64,000 bases of DNA, from NCBI GenBank assembly GCA_017449525.1, contig JAFTFL010000011.1:47511-111510 (forward strand), read 5' to 3'. Below the pieces are notes generated by a model that was given only the letters and a program-made list of their open reading frames with translations, had not been told where the DNA came from and ran no database searches. Source of the stretch: Bacteroidales bacterium (GTDB taxonomy: Bacteria; Bacteroidota; Bacteroidia; Bacteroidales; P3). The position numbers and the translations under genes are program-made. Below are positions 10,336 to 19,100 of this stretch, in pieces (position 1 is the first letter of the stretch; every line of letters begins with the position of its first letter).

Positions 10336-10599
10336 AGCGTGCGGTGCAGAGGCCAGTTTCGCACGGCTGCAGCTTTTGTTTCGCACGATTTCTGTTTCTG
10401 TGTCGTGCGACTTCTGCTTTTATGTCGTACGACACCGGCTTCCGTGCCGTACGACTTTTGTTTCTGTGCTGTACGGCTAATTGCCGTTGTGGTGTGGTGA
10501 AAATGAACGGGTAGACTACGACGGGATGCTTATGCCGTACGCCATGGAGCCCAATGCCCAACGACATTGGCTGCTGTGCTGTGAAGTATGGAATGGTGA
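10336..10599. repeat. 22-bp-period tandem array A (core GTCGTACGAC)
   Basis: Ten-base cores start at 10336, 10358, 10380, 10402, 10424, 10446 and 10468, each exactly 22 bp apart, then in the same register at 10534, 10556 and 10578. The positions at 10490 and 10512 are degenerate. Cores include GTCGTGCGAC, GTCGTACGAC, GCCGTACGAC, GCTGTACGGC and GCCGTACGCC. Most are perfect or near-perfect palindromes separated by 12-bp T-rich spacers. The array fills the space between two minus-strand promoter-like sequences and overlaps no credible gene. Confidence 0.85.
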
Positions 10600-10665
10600 A
10601 ACAGTGGTGGAGGGAATGGGCTAAGCAGGGGCAAAACGTCTTGCCATCAGAGGCGAATGCGATTG

Positions 10666-10690
10666 CAAAGGTACGCTTTTTTCGGCAATC
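10666..10690 (-). promoter_or_regulatory. Promoter-like element facing array A
   Basis: On the minus strand TACCTTTG (10673-10666) matches the -7 box and would start transcription leftwards through array A. The flanking sequence ATTGCCGAAAAA is almost identical to that next to the promoter-like element of array C at 42320. No good TTG at the standard distance is seen, so activity is uncertain. Confidence 0.45.
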
Positions 10691-10850
10691 GGCGCACAGA
10701 AAAAAGATGCAGAATGGCGCAAGAGCGGTGCCGACCTTGCGCGTGTAACAGTTTGGAGTTCTTGCACTGAGCAGTGGAAAGGGTTGCACTCGCGGCGCGT
10801 CGGTTGCGCTTGGCCGTGGAGGGGTGCTGTGCTAAAAAGAGATAAATGTG

Positions 10851-10881
10851 TTGCAGTGATGGGGAGGAATGTGTATATTTG
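10851..10881 (+). promoter_or_regulatory. Promoter of the metal-uptake gene set
   Basis: TTG (10851-10853), 20 bp, then TATATTTG (10874-10881), a good TAnnTTTG match. It ends 25 bp before the ATG at 10907. Confidence 0.6.
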
Positions 10882-10906
10882 CACCGTGGCAAGGATTGCG
10901 ACCATA

Positions 10907-11266
10907 ATGCAAAAAGTGCTGACAATCTGTGTGGCTGTACTGCTGCTTGGTGTCAGCGGTGGCATCGGGACGATGCGTTGCGCCTGCTCGGGACGGGTGA
11001 GCCTGCTGCTGCCCTCCGACTTGGCAGGCGACGACTGCTGCCGGCGCGATGCGCCCTGCATGGCGGTTGAGGTGCAGCAGCTCGACGACTTCTGCGCTTC
11101 GCCTACGGTGGCAATCGACGGGGCTGTAGACCTGCCTACGGCATGGTTGCAACCGATGCAACCTGCTGATAACATGGTTCTCATGTGCCATTGCCCCATG
11201 GCATCCCTTGCCAGTCTGTCTCCGCCTGGAGGGCGGTTGAGTTGGATTTCGGTGTGGAGGGTATGA
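10907..11266 (+). CDS. Small exported Cys-rich protein upstream of TonB receptor (HYC_CC_PP-like)
   Basis: This encodes 119 residues. The ATG at 10907 was chosen over the in-frame one at 10784 because it starts a signal-peptide-like segment (MQKVLTICVAVLLLGVSGG) and lies just downstream of the promoter at 10851-10881. The mature part has Cys at about 25, 27, 44, 45, 51, 63, 94 and 96, including a CC pair and CHC, and a PP near 106. The layout resembles the small Bacteroidetes HYC_CC_PP family, often found before a TonB receptor and an HMA protein, which is what follows here, although HYC itself is replaced by RCAC. I infer a periplasmic metal-binding role. The family assignment is tentative. 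Confidence 0.55.
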   Translation: MQKVLTICVAVLLLGVSGGIGTMRCACSGRVSLLLPSDLAGDDCCRRDAPCMAVEVQQLDDFCASPTVAIDGAVDLPTAWLQPMQPADNMVLMCHCPMASLASLSPPGGRLSWISVWRV

Positions 11267-11404
11267 ATGTGGCGTAGCCTACCCATTCATGATGCGCAAG
11301 TGTCATGGAATGAGGTGTTGTGCGCAGAAAGTGGGCGCTTCGTGCAGCCGCTGTAGTGCGCACCGTGCAATCGTCATATCAAACCACTACACAATTTATA
11401 TTTT

Positions 11405-13420
11405 ATGCGAAAAACACATGTTATCATACTCTTACTGCTACTAACGTGGCAGGCTGCGGCGCAACAGCCCGACAGCATCGGCCGACACACGCTGGGCGAG
11501 GTGTCGGTCAGTTCGCAACGACGCGAAGGTATGTCCAAACTCAAAGGGCCTGAAAATGGGATTACTATGGGGCGTGCCGAGCTCTTCAAGGCCGCCTGCT
11601 GCAACCTCGGTGAGAGTTTCGTCAACAACCCCTCGGTCGATGTCAACTACTCCGACGCCGCCACTGGTGCACGTCAGATTAAACTGCTGGGTCTCAGTGG
11701 CACATACGTGCAGATGCTCACCGAAGGCATGCCCAATTTCCGTGGCGTGGCTGCCCCCTACGCGTTGAACTATGTGCCTGGTGCCTGGATGAAGAGCATC
11801 AGCGTCTCCAAGGGGGCTGCCTCGGTCAAGAACGGCTACGAGTCCATCACCGGTCAGATTGACATCGAGTACCTCAAGCCGCAAGACGACGCAGGCATCA
11901 GCGTCAACCTCTACGGCAACACGATGGCGCGCTTTGAGGCCAATGCCGATGCCAATCTGCACCTCGGCAAGGGGCTCAGCACCGAGCTGCTACTGCATGC
12001 CGACCACGACTTCATGCACTCCGATGCCAATGGCGATGGCTTTATGGACCTGCCCGCCACCACGCAGTACAACCTGCAGAACCGCTGGCACTACGCTTCT
12101 GACCGCTACATCATGCACGCCGGCATTACCGCGCTGCGCGAGGAGCGTATGGGTGGCGAACTGACGAGTCATGCCATGACGGCCAACCCGTTTGCCATCC
12201 ATATTGAGGCGGAACGCTACGAGGCCTACACGAAGCATGCCTTCATCCTCGACCCTGCCCATGGCACCAATGTGGCACTGATGGCATCGGTCGCAAAGGA
12301 CATGTTCCATGGTGGTTATGGCTACAGGCACTACCGTGCTGACGAGCTCGACTTCTTCGCCCAACTGATGGTAGAACATCAGCCGAGCGAGGTGCACGGC
12401 CTTTCGGCAGGGGTAAGCATCACCTCCGACGGGCTGTCGGAGCAGGTGGCCATGGGGCGCGCGGCGGCCAACCCCGAGTTGCCCCGTCCCGACTGGAGAG
12501 AACGCGTGGCTGGAGCCTACGCTCAGTACACCTTCAAACCAAGCTATCACCTCACTGCCATGGCGGGCATCCGCGCCGACTACAGCTCTGTCTTCGGCAC
12601 CTTCGCCACGCCCCGGGCGCATCTGAAGTGGGTCGTGAATGACCTTCTCACACTGCGTGCCTCGTCGGGGCTCGGTCGTCGCACCGTCCACCCCTACGCC
12701 GAGTACAACTACCTCTTCTCGACCGGACGGCAGGTGCAGGTCGACTCCATAGGCCAGGAACGGGCGTGGAACAGCGGTCTCGCTGCGTCGCTCTACATTC
12801 CGCTGTTCAACAAGACGCTGAAAGTAAATGCAGAATACTACTACACGCACTTCTTCACCCAGACCGTTGTCGACTACAACAGCGACTCCTCGCTGCTGCG
12901 TATCGTGCCTCTCGACGGACGCTCCTACTCCCACACGGTGCAGGTCGACGCATCGTATCAACTGACGCGTAGCATAGAGCTCACAGCGGCCTATCGGTTG
13001 AACGATGTGCGCGTTACGATTGGCGGCGAGCTGCTGCGCAAACCCCTCACTGCGCGTAGTAAGACGCTCTTCACGCTGAGCTACCACGATGCACTGGATC
13101 TTTGGCAGGTGGATGCTACGCTGCAAATCAATGGGGGCGGCGATATGCCGCGTCCCTACACACTGGCCGACGGCACCCCCTCGTGGGAGGCTACCTTTCC
13201 GACCTACGCTCAAATGAACATGCAACTTACGCGTCGCTTCCGACACTGCACGCTCTATGTCGGTGCAGAGAACATCACCTCCTATCGGCAGCCTACTCCC
13301 ATCCTCGGGGCGGACAACCCCTGGGCTTCCGATTTCGAACCCACGCTCACCTGGGGCCCTATGCAGGGCATCATGGTCTACGGCGGGCTGCGGCTCAACC
13401 TCGGCCAGCACATGCAATAA
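11405..13420 (+). CDS. TonB-dependent receptor, metal-type
   Basis: This encodes 671 residues with a signal peptide (IILLLLLTWQAAAQ). A TonB plug domain spans about residues 28-150, with the segments LLGLSGTYVQMLTEG and SISVSKGAASVKNGYESITG. The rest is a beta-barrel ending in GGLRLNLGQ. A CC pair at residues 65-66 (KAACCNLGESF) is typical of Bacteroidetes receptors that sit beside HMA proteins. Such receptors import a substrate across the outer membrane using TonB energy. The flanking Cys-rich protein and HMA protein suggest copper or another soft metal, but the substrate is inferred only from context. It has no carboxypeptidase-like N-terminal domain, unlike SusC proteins. Confidence 0.88.
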   Translation: MRKTHVIILLLLLTWQAAAQQPDSIGRHTLGEVSVSSQRREGMSKLKGPENGITMGRAELFKAACCNLGESFVNNPSVDVNYSDAATGARQIKLLGLSGTYVQMLTEGMPNFRGVAAPYALNYVPGAWMKSISVSKGAASVKNGYESITGQIDIEYLKPQDDAGISVNLYGNTMARFEANADANLHLGKGLSTELLLHADHDFMHSDANGDGFMDLPATTQYNLQNRWHYASDRYIMHAGITALREERMGGELTSHAMTANPFAIHIEAERYEAYTKHAFILDPAHGTNVALMASVAKDMFHGGYGYRHYRADELDFFAQLMVEHQPSEVHGLSAGVSITSDGLSEQVAMGRAAANPELPRPDWRERVAGAYAQYTFKPSYHLTAMAGIRADYSSVFGTFATPRAHLKWVVNDLLTLRASSGLGRRTVHPYAEYNYLFSTGRQVQVDSIGQERAWNSGLAASLYIPLFNKTLKVNAEYYYTHFFTQTVVDYNSDSSLLRIVPLDGRSYSHTVQVDASYQLTRSIELTAAYRLNDVRVTIGGELLRKPLTARSKTLFTLSYHDALDLWQVDATLQINGGGDMPRPYTLADGTPSWEATFPTYAQMNMQLTRRFRHCTLYVGAENITSYRQPTPILGADNPWASDFEPTLTWGPMQGIMVYGGLRLNLGQHMQ

Positions 13421-13475
13421 TTTGTTTAACAACCCATCCATTGATCATCAACCACCATTAAACATCACATCAATC

Positions 13476-13844
13476 ATGAATCTGAAACATGCACTTCTGG
13501 TAGTCCTCGCACTGACCACCACCTTGACCCTCGCGGCCAAAGACATCAAGACCTTAGTCGTTACCACTACGCCCCAGATGCACTGTGGCGGATGCGAGAC
13601 CAAGATAAAGAGTAACCTGCGCTTTGAGAAGGGCGTAAAGGACATAGCCACAGACTTGGAGAGGCAAACTGTAACGATAACCTACGATGCCGACAAGACC
13701 ACGGCCGCTGCCCTTGTGCAGAGCTTCGGCAAGTTTGGCTACGAGGCACGCCCAGTGGCTGCTGAGGCCGACAAGGCTGTAGCCCCCAAGAAAGAGGCCA
13801 AGCCCGCCGAGGGGCGCAAGGCAGCCTCAGCCAAACGGCAGTAG
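13476..13844 (+). CDS. Exported heavy-metal-associated (HMA) domain protein
   Basis: This encodes 122 residues from the ATG at 13476, chosen because it opens a signal peptide (LLVVLALTTTLTLA). Residues 25-90 form an HMA fold with the metal-binding loop MHCGGC (Cys 37 and 40) and the final strand FGKFGYEARP. The C-terminal 30 residues are Lys/Ala-rich and low-complexity. HMA domains bind Cu(I) or similar ions through the two Cys. It starts 55 bp after the TonB receptor, so the three genes probably act together in uptake or periplasmic handling of a metal. Confidence 0.85.
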   Translation: MNLKHALLVVLALTTTLTLAAKDIKTLVVTTTPQMHCGGCETKIKSNLRFEKGVKDIATDLERQTVTITYDADKTTAAALVQSFGKFGYEARPVAAEADKAVAPKKEAKPAEGRKAASAKRQ

Positions 13845-13891
13845 GTAGACTTCAATGATGGCAACGGGGTCGCTGCCTTGTGGTGGCGACC

Positions 13892-14401
13892 TTAGTGCAG
13901 CGGCTTGCAGTAGAGCAGGCGGTCAAAACCGTATTTGCTGACCGCCCCGCAGGCGTGGTAGCCCTGTCCTTCGAGGGCGCGGCGGCTGGGCTCGTTGTGG
14001 GGCGATGCAGTGGCGCATAGCAGGCCGATGCCCTGTCGAAGGGCTTCGGCTTCAAGTCGTGTGCCTAATTGCGCCGCGAGGTGCTGACCGCGGTGGTGGG
14101 GATGGACGATGCAGAGTTTGCTGTTGGCTGTGCGCACCGCTGGGGCCTTGGACAGTAGGGTGGCCAGCCGCTCGGGGTCGTCGGCAGAGGTGGGCACGTA
14201 GAGTAGGGCGAAAGCCACCAAGGTGCCCTCCTCCGTACGTGCGCCAACGGCGGTGTGGGGCGGCAGAGTGCACTGGCGAAAGGTCTCGGCGCTGTTGCGT
14301 CGCAGCCAAGTGGATGAAGGCAGGTGGGCAAAAGCCTCCTCTTGCAAAGCCAGCATGGCCGGCACGTCGTCGGGACTGAGGTGTACGAAGTGATAGCTCA
14401 C
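13892..14401 (-). CDS. GNAT family N-acetyltransferase
   Basis: This encodes about 169 residues. No ATG fits; a GTG at 14401 overlaps the stop of the upstream gene (GTGA), which points to translational coupling. The sequence has the GNAT order: an N-terminal region (VPAMLALQEEAF), a central strand (LVAFALLYVP), the acetyl-CoA loop region (LCIVHPHHRGQHLAAQLG, like Q/RxxGxG/A) and the C-terminal (NEPSRRALEGQGYHACG). GNAT enzymes transfer an acetyl group from acetyl-CoA to an amine. The substrate cannot be told from sequence. It is last in the ribD-yigZ-like unit. Confidence 0.75.
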   Translation of the reverse strand: MSYHFVHLSPDDVPAMLALQEEAFAHLPSSTWLRRNSAETFRQCTLPPHTAVGARTEEGTLVAFALLYVPTSADDPERLATLLSKAPAVRTANSKLCIVHPHHRGQHLAAQLGTRLEAEALRQGIGLLCATASPHNEPSRRALEGQGYHACGAVSKYGFDRLLYCKPLH

Positions 14402-15000
14402 AGCATGTCGACATGAACCCCCTGCAACTTGCAGAGCGCGTCGTAGAGCGGCACGCTTTGCGACTGGCGCACGCTCACCTCGAGGCTGCAGGCCGTGTCG
14501 TAGAGGGGGTTGGTGGGCTTCAGGTTGTAGTCTTTGAGCAAACGCATGACATCGTTCATCGCCTCGTAGGGGAAGCGGATGCGGTAGCACAGGTCGATGG
14601 TGCGCTCGGCGATGGAGGCATTGGAGAGCGCGTCGCGAGCCGCCGTCTTGTAGGCGTTGGCCAGCCCCGAAGCGCCGAGCAGTACGCCGCCGAAGTAGCG
14701 CACAACGACGATGAGCGTATTGGTGAGGTCGGCCGAGAGCAACTGTCCATAGATGGGTCTTCCTCCAGTGCCGGAAGGTTCCCCATCATCGTTAGCGCGG
14801 TAGGCGTCCTTGTGAGGCCCGAGAATGTAAGCGTAGCAGTGGTGGCGCGCATCGAAGTAGGTCTTGCGCAACAGGTCGAGATGGGTGCGCACCTCCTCGA
14901 CCGAGGCCACGGGGTAGGCGAAGGCGAGGAATTTACTCCCTTTCTCTTTGTAGATGCCCTCGGCGGGAGCGGCAAGGGTGCGGTAGGTGTCGTCAAACAT
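14398..15000 (-). CDS. YigZ/IMPACT family protein
   Basis: This encodes 200 residues from the ATG at 15000, which overlaps the end of ribD by 8 bp. Family signatures are KEKGSKFLAFAYPV near the start, FDARHHCYAYILG, NDDGEPSGTGGRPI and VVVRYFGGVLLGASGL. The C-terminal ~70 residues match the usual DUF1949-like domain. The bacterial family has no firm biochemical role; the eukaryotic homologue IMPACT regulates the kinase GCN2. The length is normal for the family. Its place between ribD and a GNAT gene gives no clear functional hint. Confidence 0.88.
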   Translation of the reverse strand: MFDDTYRTLAAPAEGIYKEKGSKFLAFAYPVASVEEVRTHLDLLRKTYFDARHHCYAYILGPHKDAYRANDDGEPSGTGGRPIYGQLLSADLTNTLIVVVRYFGGVLLGASGLANAYKTAARDALSNASIAERTIDLCYRIRFPYEAMNDVMRLLKDYNLKPTNPLYDTACSLEVSVRQSQSVPLYDALCKLQGVHVDML

Positions 15001-15988
15001 GGGTGTGGAGTGGGGTAGGGGGTTCGGTGGCAGGATGTGCAGCGAGGGGCTGCAGCTGCCAGTCGTAGACAGTGAGCCGACGGGGGTCGATGCTGCGGCG
15101 GTCGGGGGCGGATAGGCCGCTACCGAGCGGTCGGGGACTGCGCAGTAGGCGCACCTCGTCATAAAGGTCGGCCTGTAGAAAGGCATCGAGTAGGAGGCGG
15201 CCACCCTCGATGATGACCGACTGGAGTCCACGCTGGAAGAGCTCCTGCAAGGTGGCTTCAGGCGTGGCGGTGTGCAGATGGAGCCAATGGGAGGGTACGT
15301 CGGTGAGTCGGCTGCGGCGGTCTATTACCACGGGTTGTGGGGCGGGCCCGCAGACGTGGCGTGGCGTCAGCTGCGGATGGTCGCGCAGGTAGGTCTCCGA
15401 CCCCACCACAATGGCAGCCTCCTCGGTGCGCCACCGGTGGTTGAGACGGTCTTGCCAGGGAAGGGTGAGCCAGTAGGGGCGGTTGTCGGCAGGTGCTATG
15501 AATCCGTCGCTGCTCTCTGCCCATTTCAGTATGACGTAGGGGCGCCGCTGCTCCATCATCGTGAAGAAGCGGCGGTTGAGCCGTCGGCCGTCGGCCTCCA
15601 GCACGTGGCGCTCCACCTCGATACCAGCACGCTCCAACAGGCTGAAGCCTCGGCCGGAGACGAGCGGGTTGGGGTCGTCGCATGCGCACACCACACGCCT
15701 GATGCCGCGCTCCACAATGAGGTTGGCGCAGGGTGGCGTATGGCCGTAGTGCGAACAGGGTTCGAGATTGACGTAGAGGGTGGCGTCGAGGCAGTCGGCT
15801 GCAGAAGCCAACAGGAGTGCGTTGCGTTCGGCGTGGTACTGGCCATAGCAGCGGTGGTAGCCTTCGCTCACTATGCGGCCAGCCTTCACCACTACGCTTC
15901 CCACCAAGGGGTTGGGGCGCGTGTGGCCTCGGCCACAGGCGGCTAACCGAAGGCAGCGACGCATGTAGAACTCGTCGGTTGGTGTCAT
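14993..15988 (-). CDS. ribD: Bifunctional riboflavin biosynthesis deaminase/reductase
   Basis: This encodes 331 residues. The N-terminal deaminase domain (about 1-145) has the zinc site HAE (52-54) and PCSHYGHTPPC (Cys 78 and 87). The C-terminal reductase domain (about 150-320) includes VILKWAESSDGFIA and VIIEGGRLLLDAFL. RibD deaminates the pyrimidinone intermediate made from GTP and then reduces its ribosyl side chain with NADPH in the cytoplasm. The length is close to normal. A TATCTTTG -7 box lies about 10 bp upstream of the ATG. The following yigZ-like gene overlaps it, so they form an operon. Confidence 0.93.
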   Translation of the reverse strand: MTPTDEFYMRRCLRLAACGRGHTRPNPLVGSVVVKAGRIVSEGYHRCYGQYHAERNALLLASAADCLDATLYVNLEPCSHYGHTPPCANLIVERGIRRVVCACDDPNPLVSGRGFSLLERAGIEVERHVLEADGRRLNRRFFTMMEQRRPYVILKWAESSDGFIAPADNRPYWLTLPWQDRLNHRWRTEEAAIVVGSETYLRDHPQLTPRHVCGPAPQPVVIDRRSRLTDVPSHWLHLHTATPEATLQELFQRGLQSVIIEGGRLLLDAFLQADLYDEVRLLRSPRPLGSGLSAPDRRSIDPRRLTVYDWQLQPLAAHPATEPPTPLHTHV

Positions 15989-15998
15989 AATCGGCTTG

Positions 15999-16006
15999 CA
16001 AAGATA
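15999..16006 (-). promoter_or_regulatory. ribD: -7 box upstream of ribD
   Basis: TATCTTTG on the minus strand matches TAnnTTTG and ends 10 bp before the ribD start, implying a very short leader. A TTG lies 22 bp upstream, slightly more than the usual spacing. Confidence 0.5.
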
Positions 16007-16070
16007 CGACTATTATGCCACACGAGGACAATTCCCGCCATGCAACCGCTGATATATCACTTTTTTATCG

Positions 16071-16078
16071 TACTTTTG
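16071..16078 (+). promoter_or_regulatory. -7 box upstream of the 2461-residue surface protein
   Basis: TACTTTTG matches TAnnTTTG and ends 22 bp before the ATG at 16101. I see no clear TTG at the -33 position. Confidence 0.45.
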
Positions 16079-16100
16079 CGCCCCTTATTTCGCATGACGA

Positions 16101-19100
16101 ATGATGTGTAAGAGAACTTCTTTCAATATGAAACATCACATTATCCCCTCTCGAAAATATACTAACAGACGATATGCAGTGAACACTCACGATACGGCGT
16201 GCGGCACAGGAAGTTGCCAGCAGCGTCGCAGTTTGAACGCAGTCAGTGCGTTGGTGGGCATGCTGGTGTTGCTCGCTCAGTTTGCGCTGCCTGCTGACGG
16301 TATGGCTCAACGCGTCTTGACTGGACGCCACATTCTGGTCGGCGCAGGTGAGCAGGTCGTGGTACTTCCCTTTCAGAACGAAACACTGCCCTGCAACAAT
16401 CCGCAGTTCCTCATAGTTACCGCACCCCGACATGGCACAGCCCTCGCTTGTGAGGCAGGACATAATGAGGGCATAGATGTTGATCTTGGTGGAGAGTTGG
16501 ATGACCCTGGTACGTTCAACCCGCGCCTGCATACGGATGAGGACAGAGACAATTCCACTCCGACACTATCTTCCTTCTGCTTCTCCTATACGGCAGGGAC
16601 GACAGGTGGAGGTCTTGGTGGAGAGTTGGACGATGAGTTTGGCGGCTCTCCGCAGCCTTACATAGGCTGTGACAGCCTGTGCGTGGCCATCGTCTGCGGG
16701 GTAGTAGACACCCTCTTCCGCTGGGTGCGCATCACTGTGGCGCAGCTTCCCGACAATGTGCTGGACGTGAACTGCGGCATTCAACCTACGGCTACACGAT
16801 GGGCAACCACCATTGGGTGGCAGTCAGCACCAGTAGTGAGTGCCCAGAACATACCACTGGTGGGCGACTTGGACGGCGACGGAGTGCCCGAAATCGTGTG
16901 CTGGTATGTGGATGCAGAACAGTCCGGGCCCTACTACGTCAACAGGCTGATAGTGTTCGACGGACGCACGAAGGTTCAGAAGGCCGACATCACGCTGCCT
17001 TCCAACGTGTCGGCATGGGATGCCGCCGCTTACGGATTGGTGAAGCTGCCCAACGGCAAGGGACTGATTGTGGCAGCCTGTGTGGACTTCAAGCTACGGG
17101 CATACGACATTACCTCCAGCACCCCAGCCACTCCTTATTGGACATCAGACATCAACTACGGTTCGACCTACGGCGATTGGGCGGTGAACATTGGCTTTGC
17201 AGACTTCGACCAGGACGGCCATCCCGAACTGTATGTGCGCAACAAGGTGTACAGTGCCGAAACGGGCAAACTGCTTGTGGAGATAACCCCAGTGGGCAAC
17301 CTGGGGGCGGCCTATGCACACTGGACCCATCCCACCAATGTGATGTGGAAGTTGTCGTCGCCCATCGTGGCCGACGTGGTCGGGGACTCGCGCCCCGAGT
17401 TGATATTGGGTAACCAGGCCTACGCTGTGAATCTCACCAATACAAACGGTACGGCTGGTAATGGTGCCACGTTGGCAGCCTCTGTCGTTCCGCCAGTGGG
17501 AGTGCCTCAAGATGGTCATGCCCAGGTGGCCGACTTCAACGGCGACGGCTATCTGGATGTATTCATCAGCAACCGTAGCACCCACGCCCTCACTGGAACG
17601 GTGTATGGATATGTGTGGGATGTGCACAACAATACGTTGAGTGAGCCCCTTGTGATAAGCACTGATTTCTCGGGCAAGAGCATCCCCCTTATTGCAGACA
17701 TCGACAATGACGGGAAGTTGGAGGTGCTGATACAATGCGGTGTGGCGGGCATGGCGGAGAAGTTCCGCGCCTACAGGTACAACCCCACGACGCGTACGTT
17801 CACTTACCTGTGGGGTATAGCCGTTGACGAGGACTCCTACTCCAACAGCATTACGGCTTTCGACTTCAATCAAGACGGTCTGCTGGAACTTGTCGTGAGC
17901 GACCAGAGCACGGTGCGTGTGATGAACGGCAGTGGGAAGAGCCACCTGACGGGTCGCGACACAGTGGCTATCTACTCCCTCAGTACACTGCCGCTACCGC
18001 AAACCACAGACATGCACTACCCCTTGGTGGTCGACGTGGATGCCGATGGCCATGCCGAGATTGTGTCGGTGTCGAACCACAAGTTGACCCTGCTCAGGTC
18101 GGCCGAATGGGAATGGGCACCTGCACGCAAGGTGTGGAACCAGTACATGTACAACGTTACCAACGTAAATGAGAACCTCACCATACCGCAGTATCTGTTT
18201 GGGAACGCTGCGGTATTTACCGACTTTGAGGGTACGGAGAGTCGGCCGTTCAACAACTTCCTGCAGCAGGCTACCACGCTGGATCGTTATGGTCGCCCCT
18301 TCACCTTGGCGGCCGACGTGGCGGTTGACACGGTGGTTTACACCGTGGATAACGGGGTTCACTCCTTCAGCATAGGTTATTCTAACCACGGCGATGCTGC
18401 TATGGCTGCCCCGTGGTACATCGCCACCATTGCCCACGGCATACAAGCAGATACCCTGCTACGTATGGACACCATCACGACCGCACTTGCTGTAGGTTCT
18501 GTGGGTCAGACCACCATCACGCTCCCCATAGCAGCACTCTGCGCCGCCGATAGCATTACGTTCATCCTCAACGGAACCGGTGCGACTATTGCCCAAAACG
18601 CAGGGCTGCAAGCCGAGTGCGACACGACGAACAACACCTACACCATCTCATTGCGTGAAGTTGCCCCTACCACTGGCGACACTACAGCCACCGCTTGCAA
18701 TGCCTTCACCTGGTACGGTACAGAGTACGCGATAACGGATGACTACACGCGCACCCTTACCAATGCAGCGGGCTGCGACAGCACCGCCACCCTACACCTT
18801 ACTATTAATAGGAGTACGGAGAGCGACACAGTAGCTACTGTTTGCAATGCCTTCACCTGGTACGGCAATGAGTATGTCCAGAGTGGGGACTATACGAGGT
18901 CTCTCACCAACGCCGTGGGCTGCGACAGTACGGTAATCCTTCGTCTCACCATCAACAGAAGTACAGTGGGTGACACTACGGCCGTCGCATGCGACAACTT
19001 CAACTGGTATGGCACCGAATATGCGCAGAGTGGCGACTACATGCGCACTTTAGCCAATGCAGTGGGCTGCGATAGTACGGTAACGTTGCACTTGACGGTT

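Noticed and set aside
10336-10599. CRISPR array
   Set aside because: The 22-bp period is too short, units are degenerate, no unique spacers exist and no cas genes lie nearby.
10304-11286. Several overlapping minus-strand frames upstream of the metal unit
   Set aside because: They run through array A or antisense to the small Cys-rich protein and have low-complexity, family-less products.
11990-13441. Open frame of 483 codons on the minus strand
   Set aside because: It is antisense to the TonB receptor, whose signal peptide, plug and barrel are clear. The antisense product has no family features.
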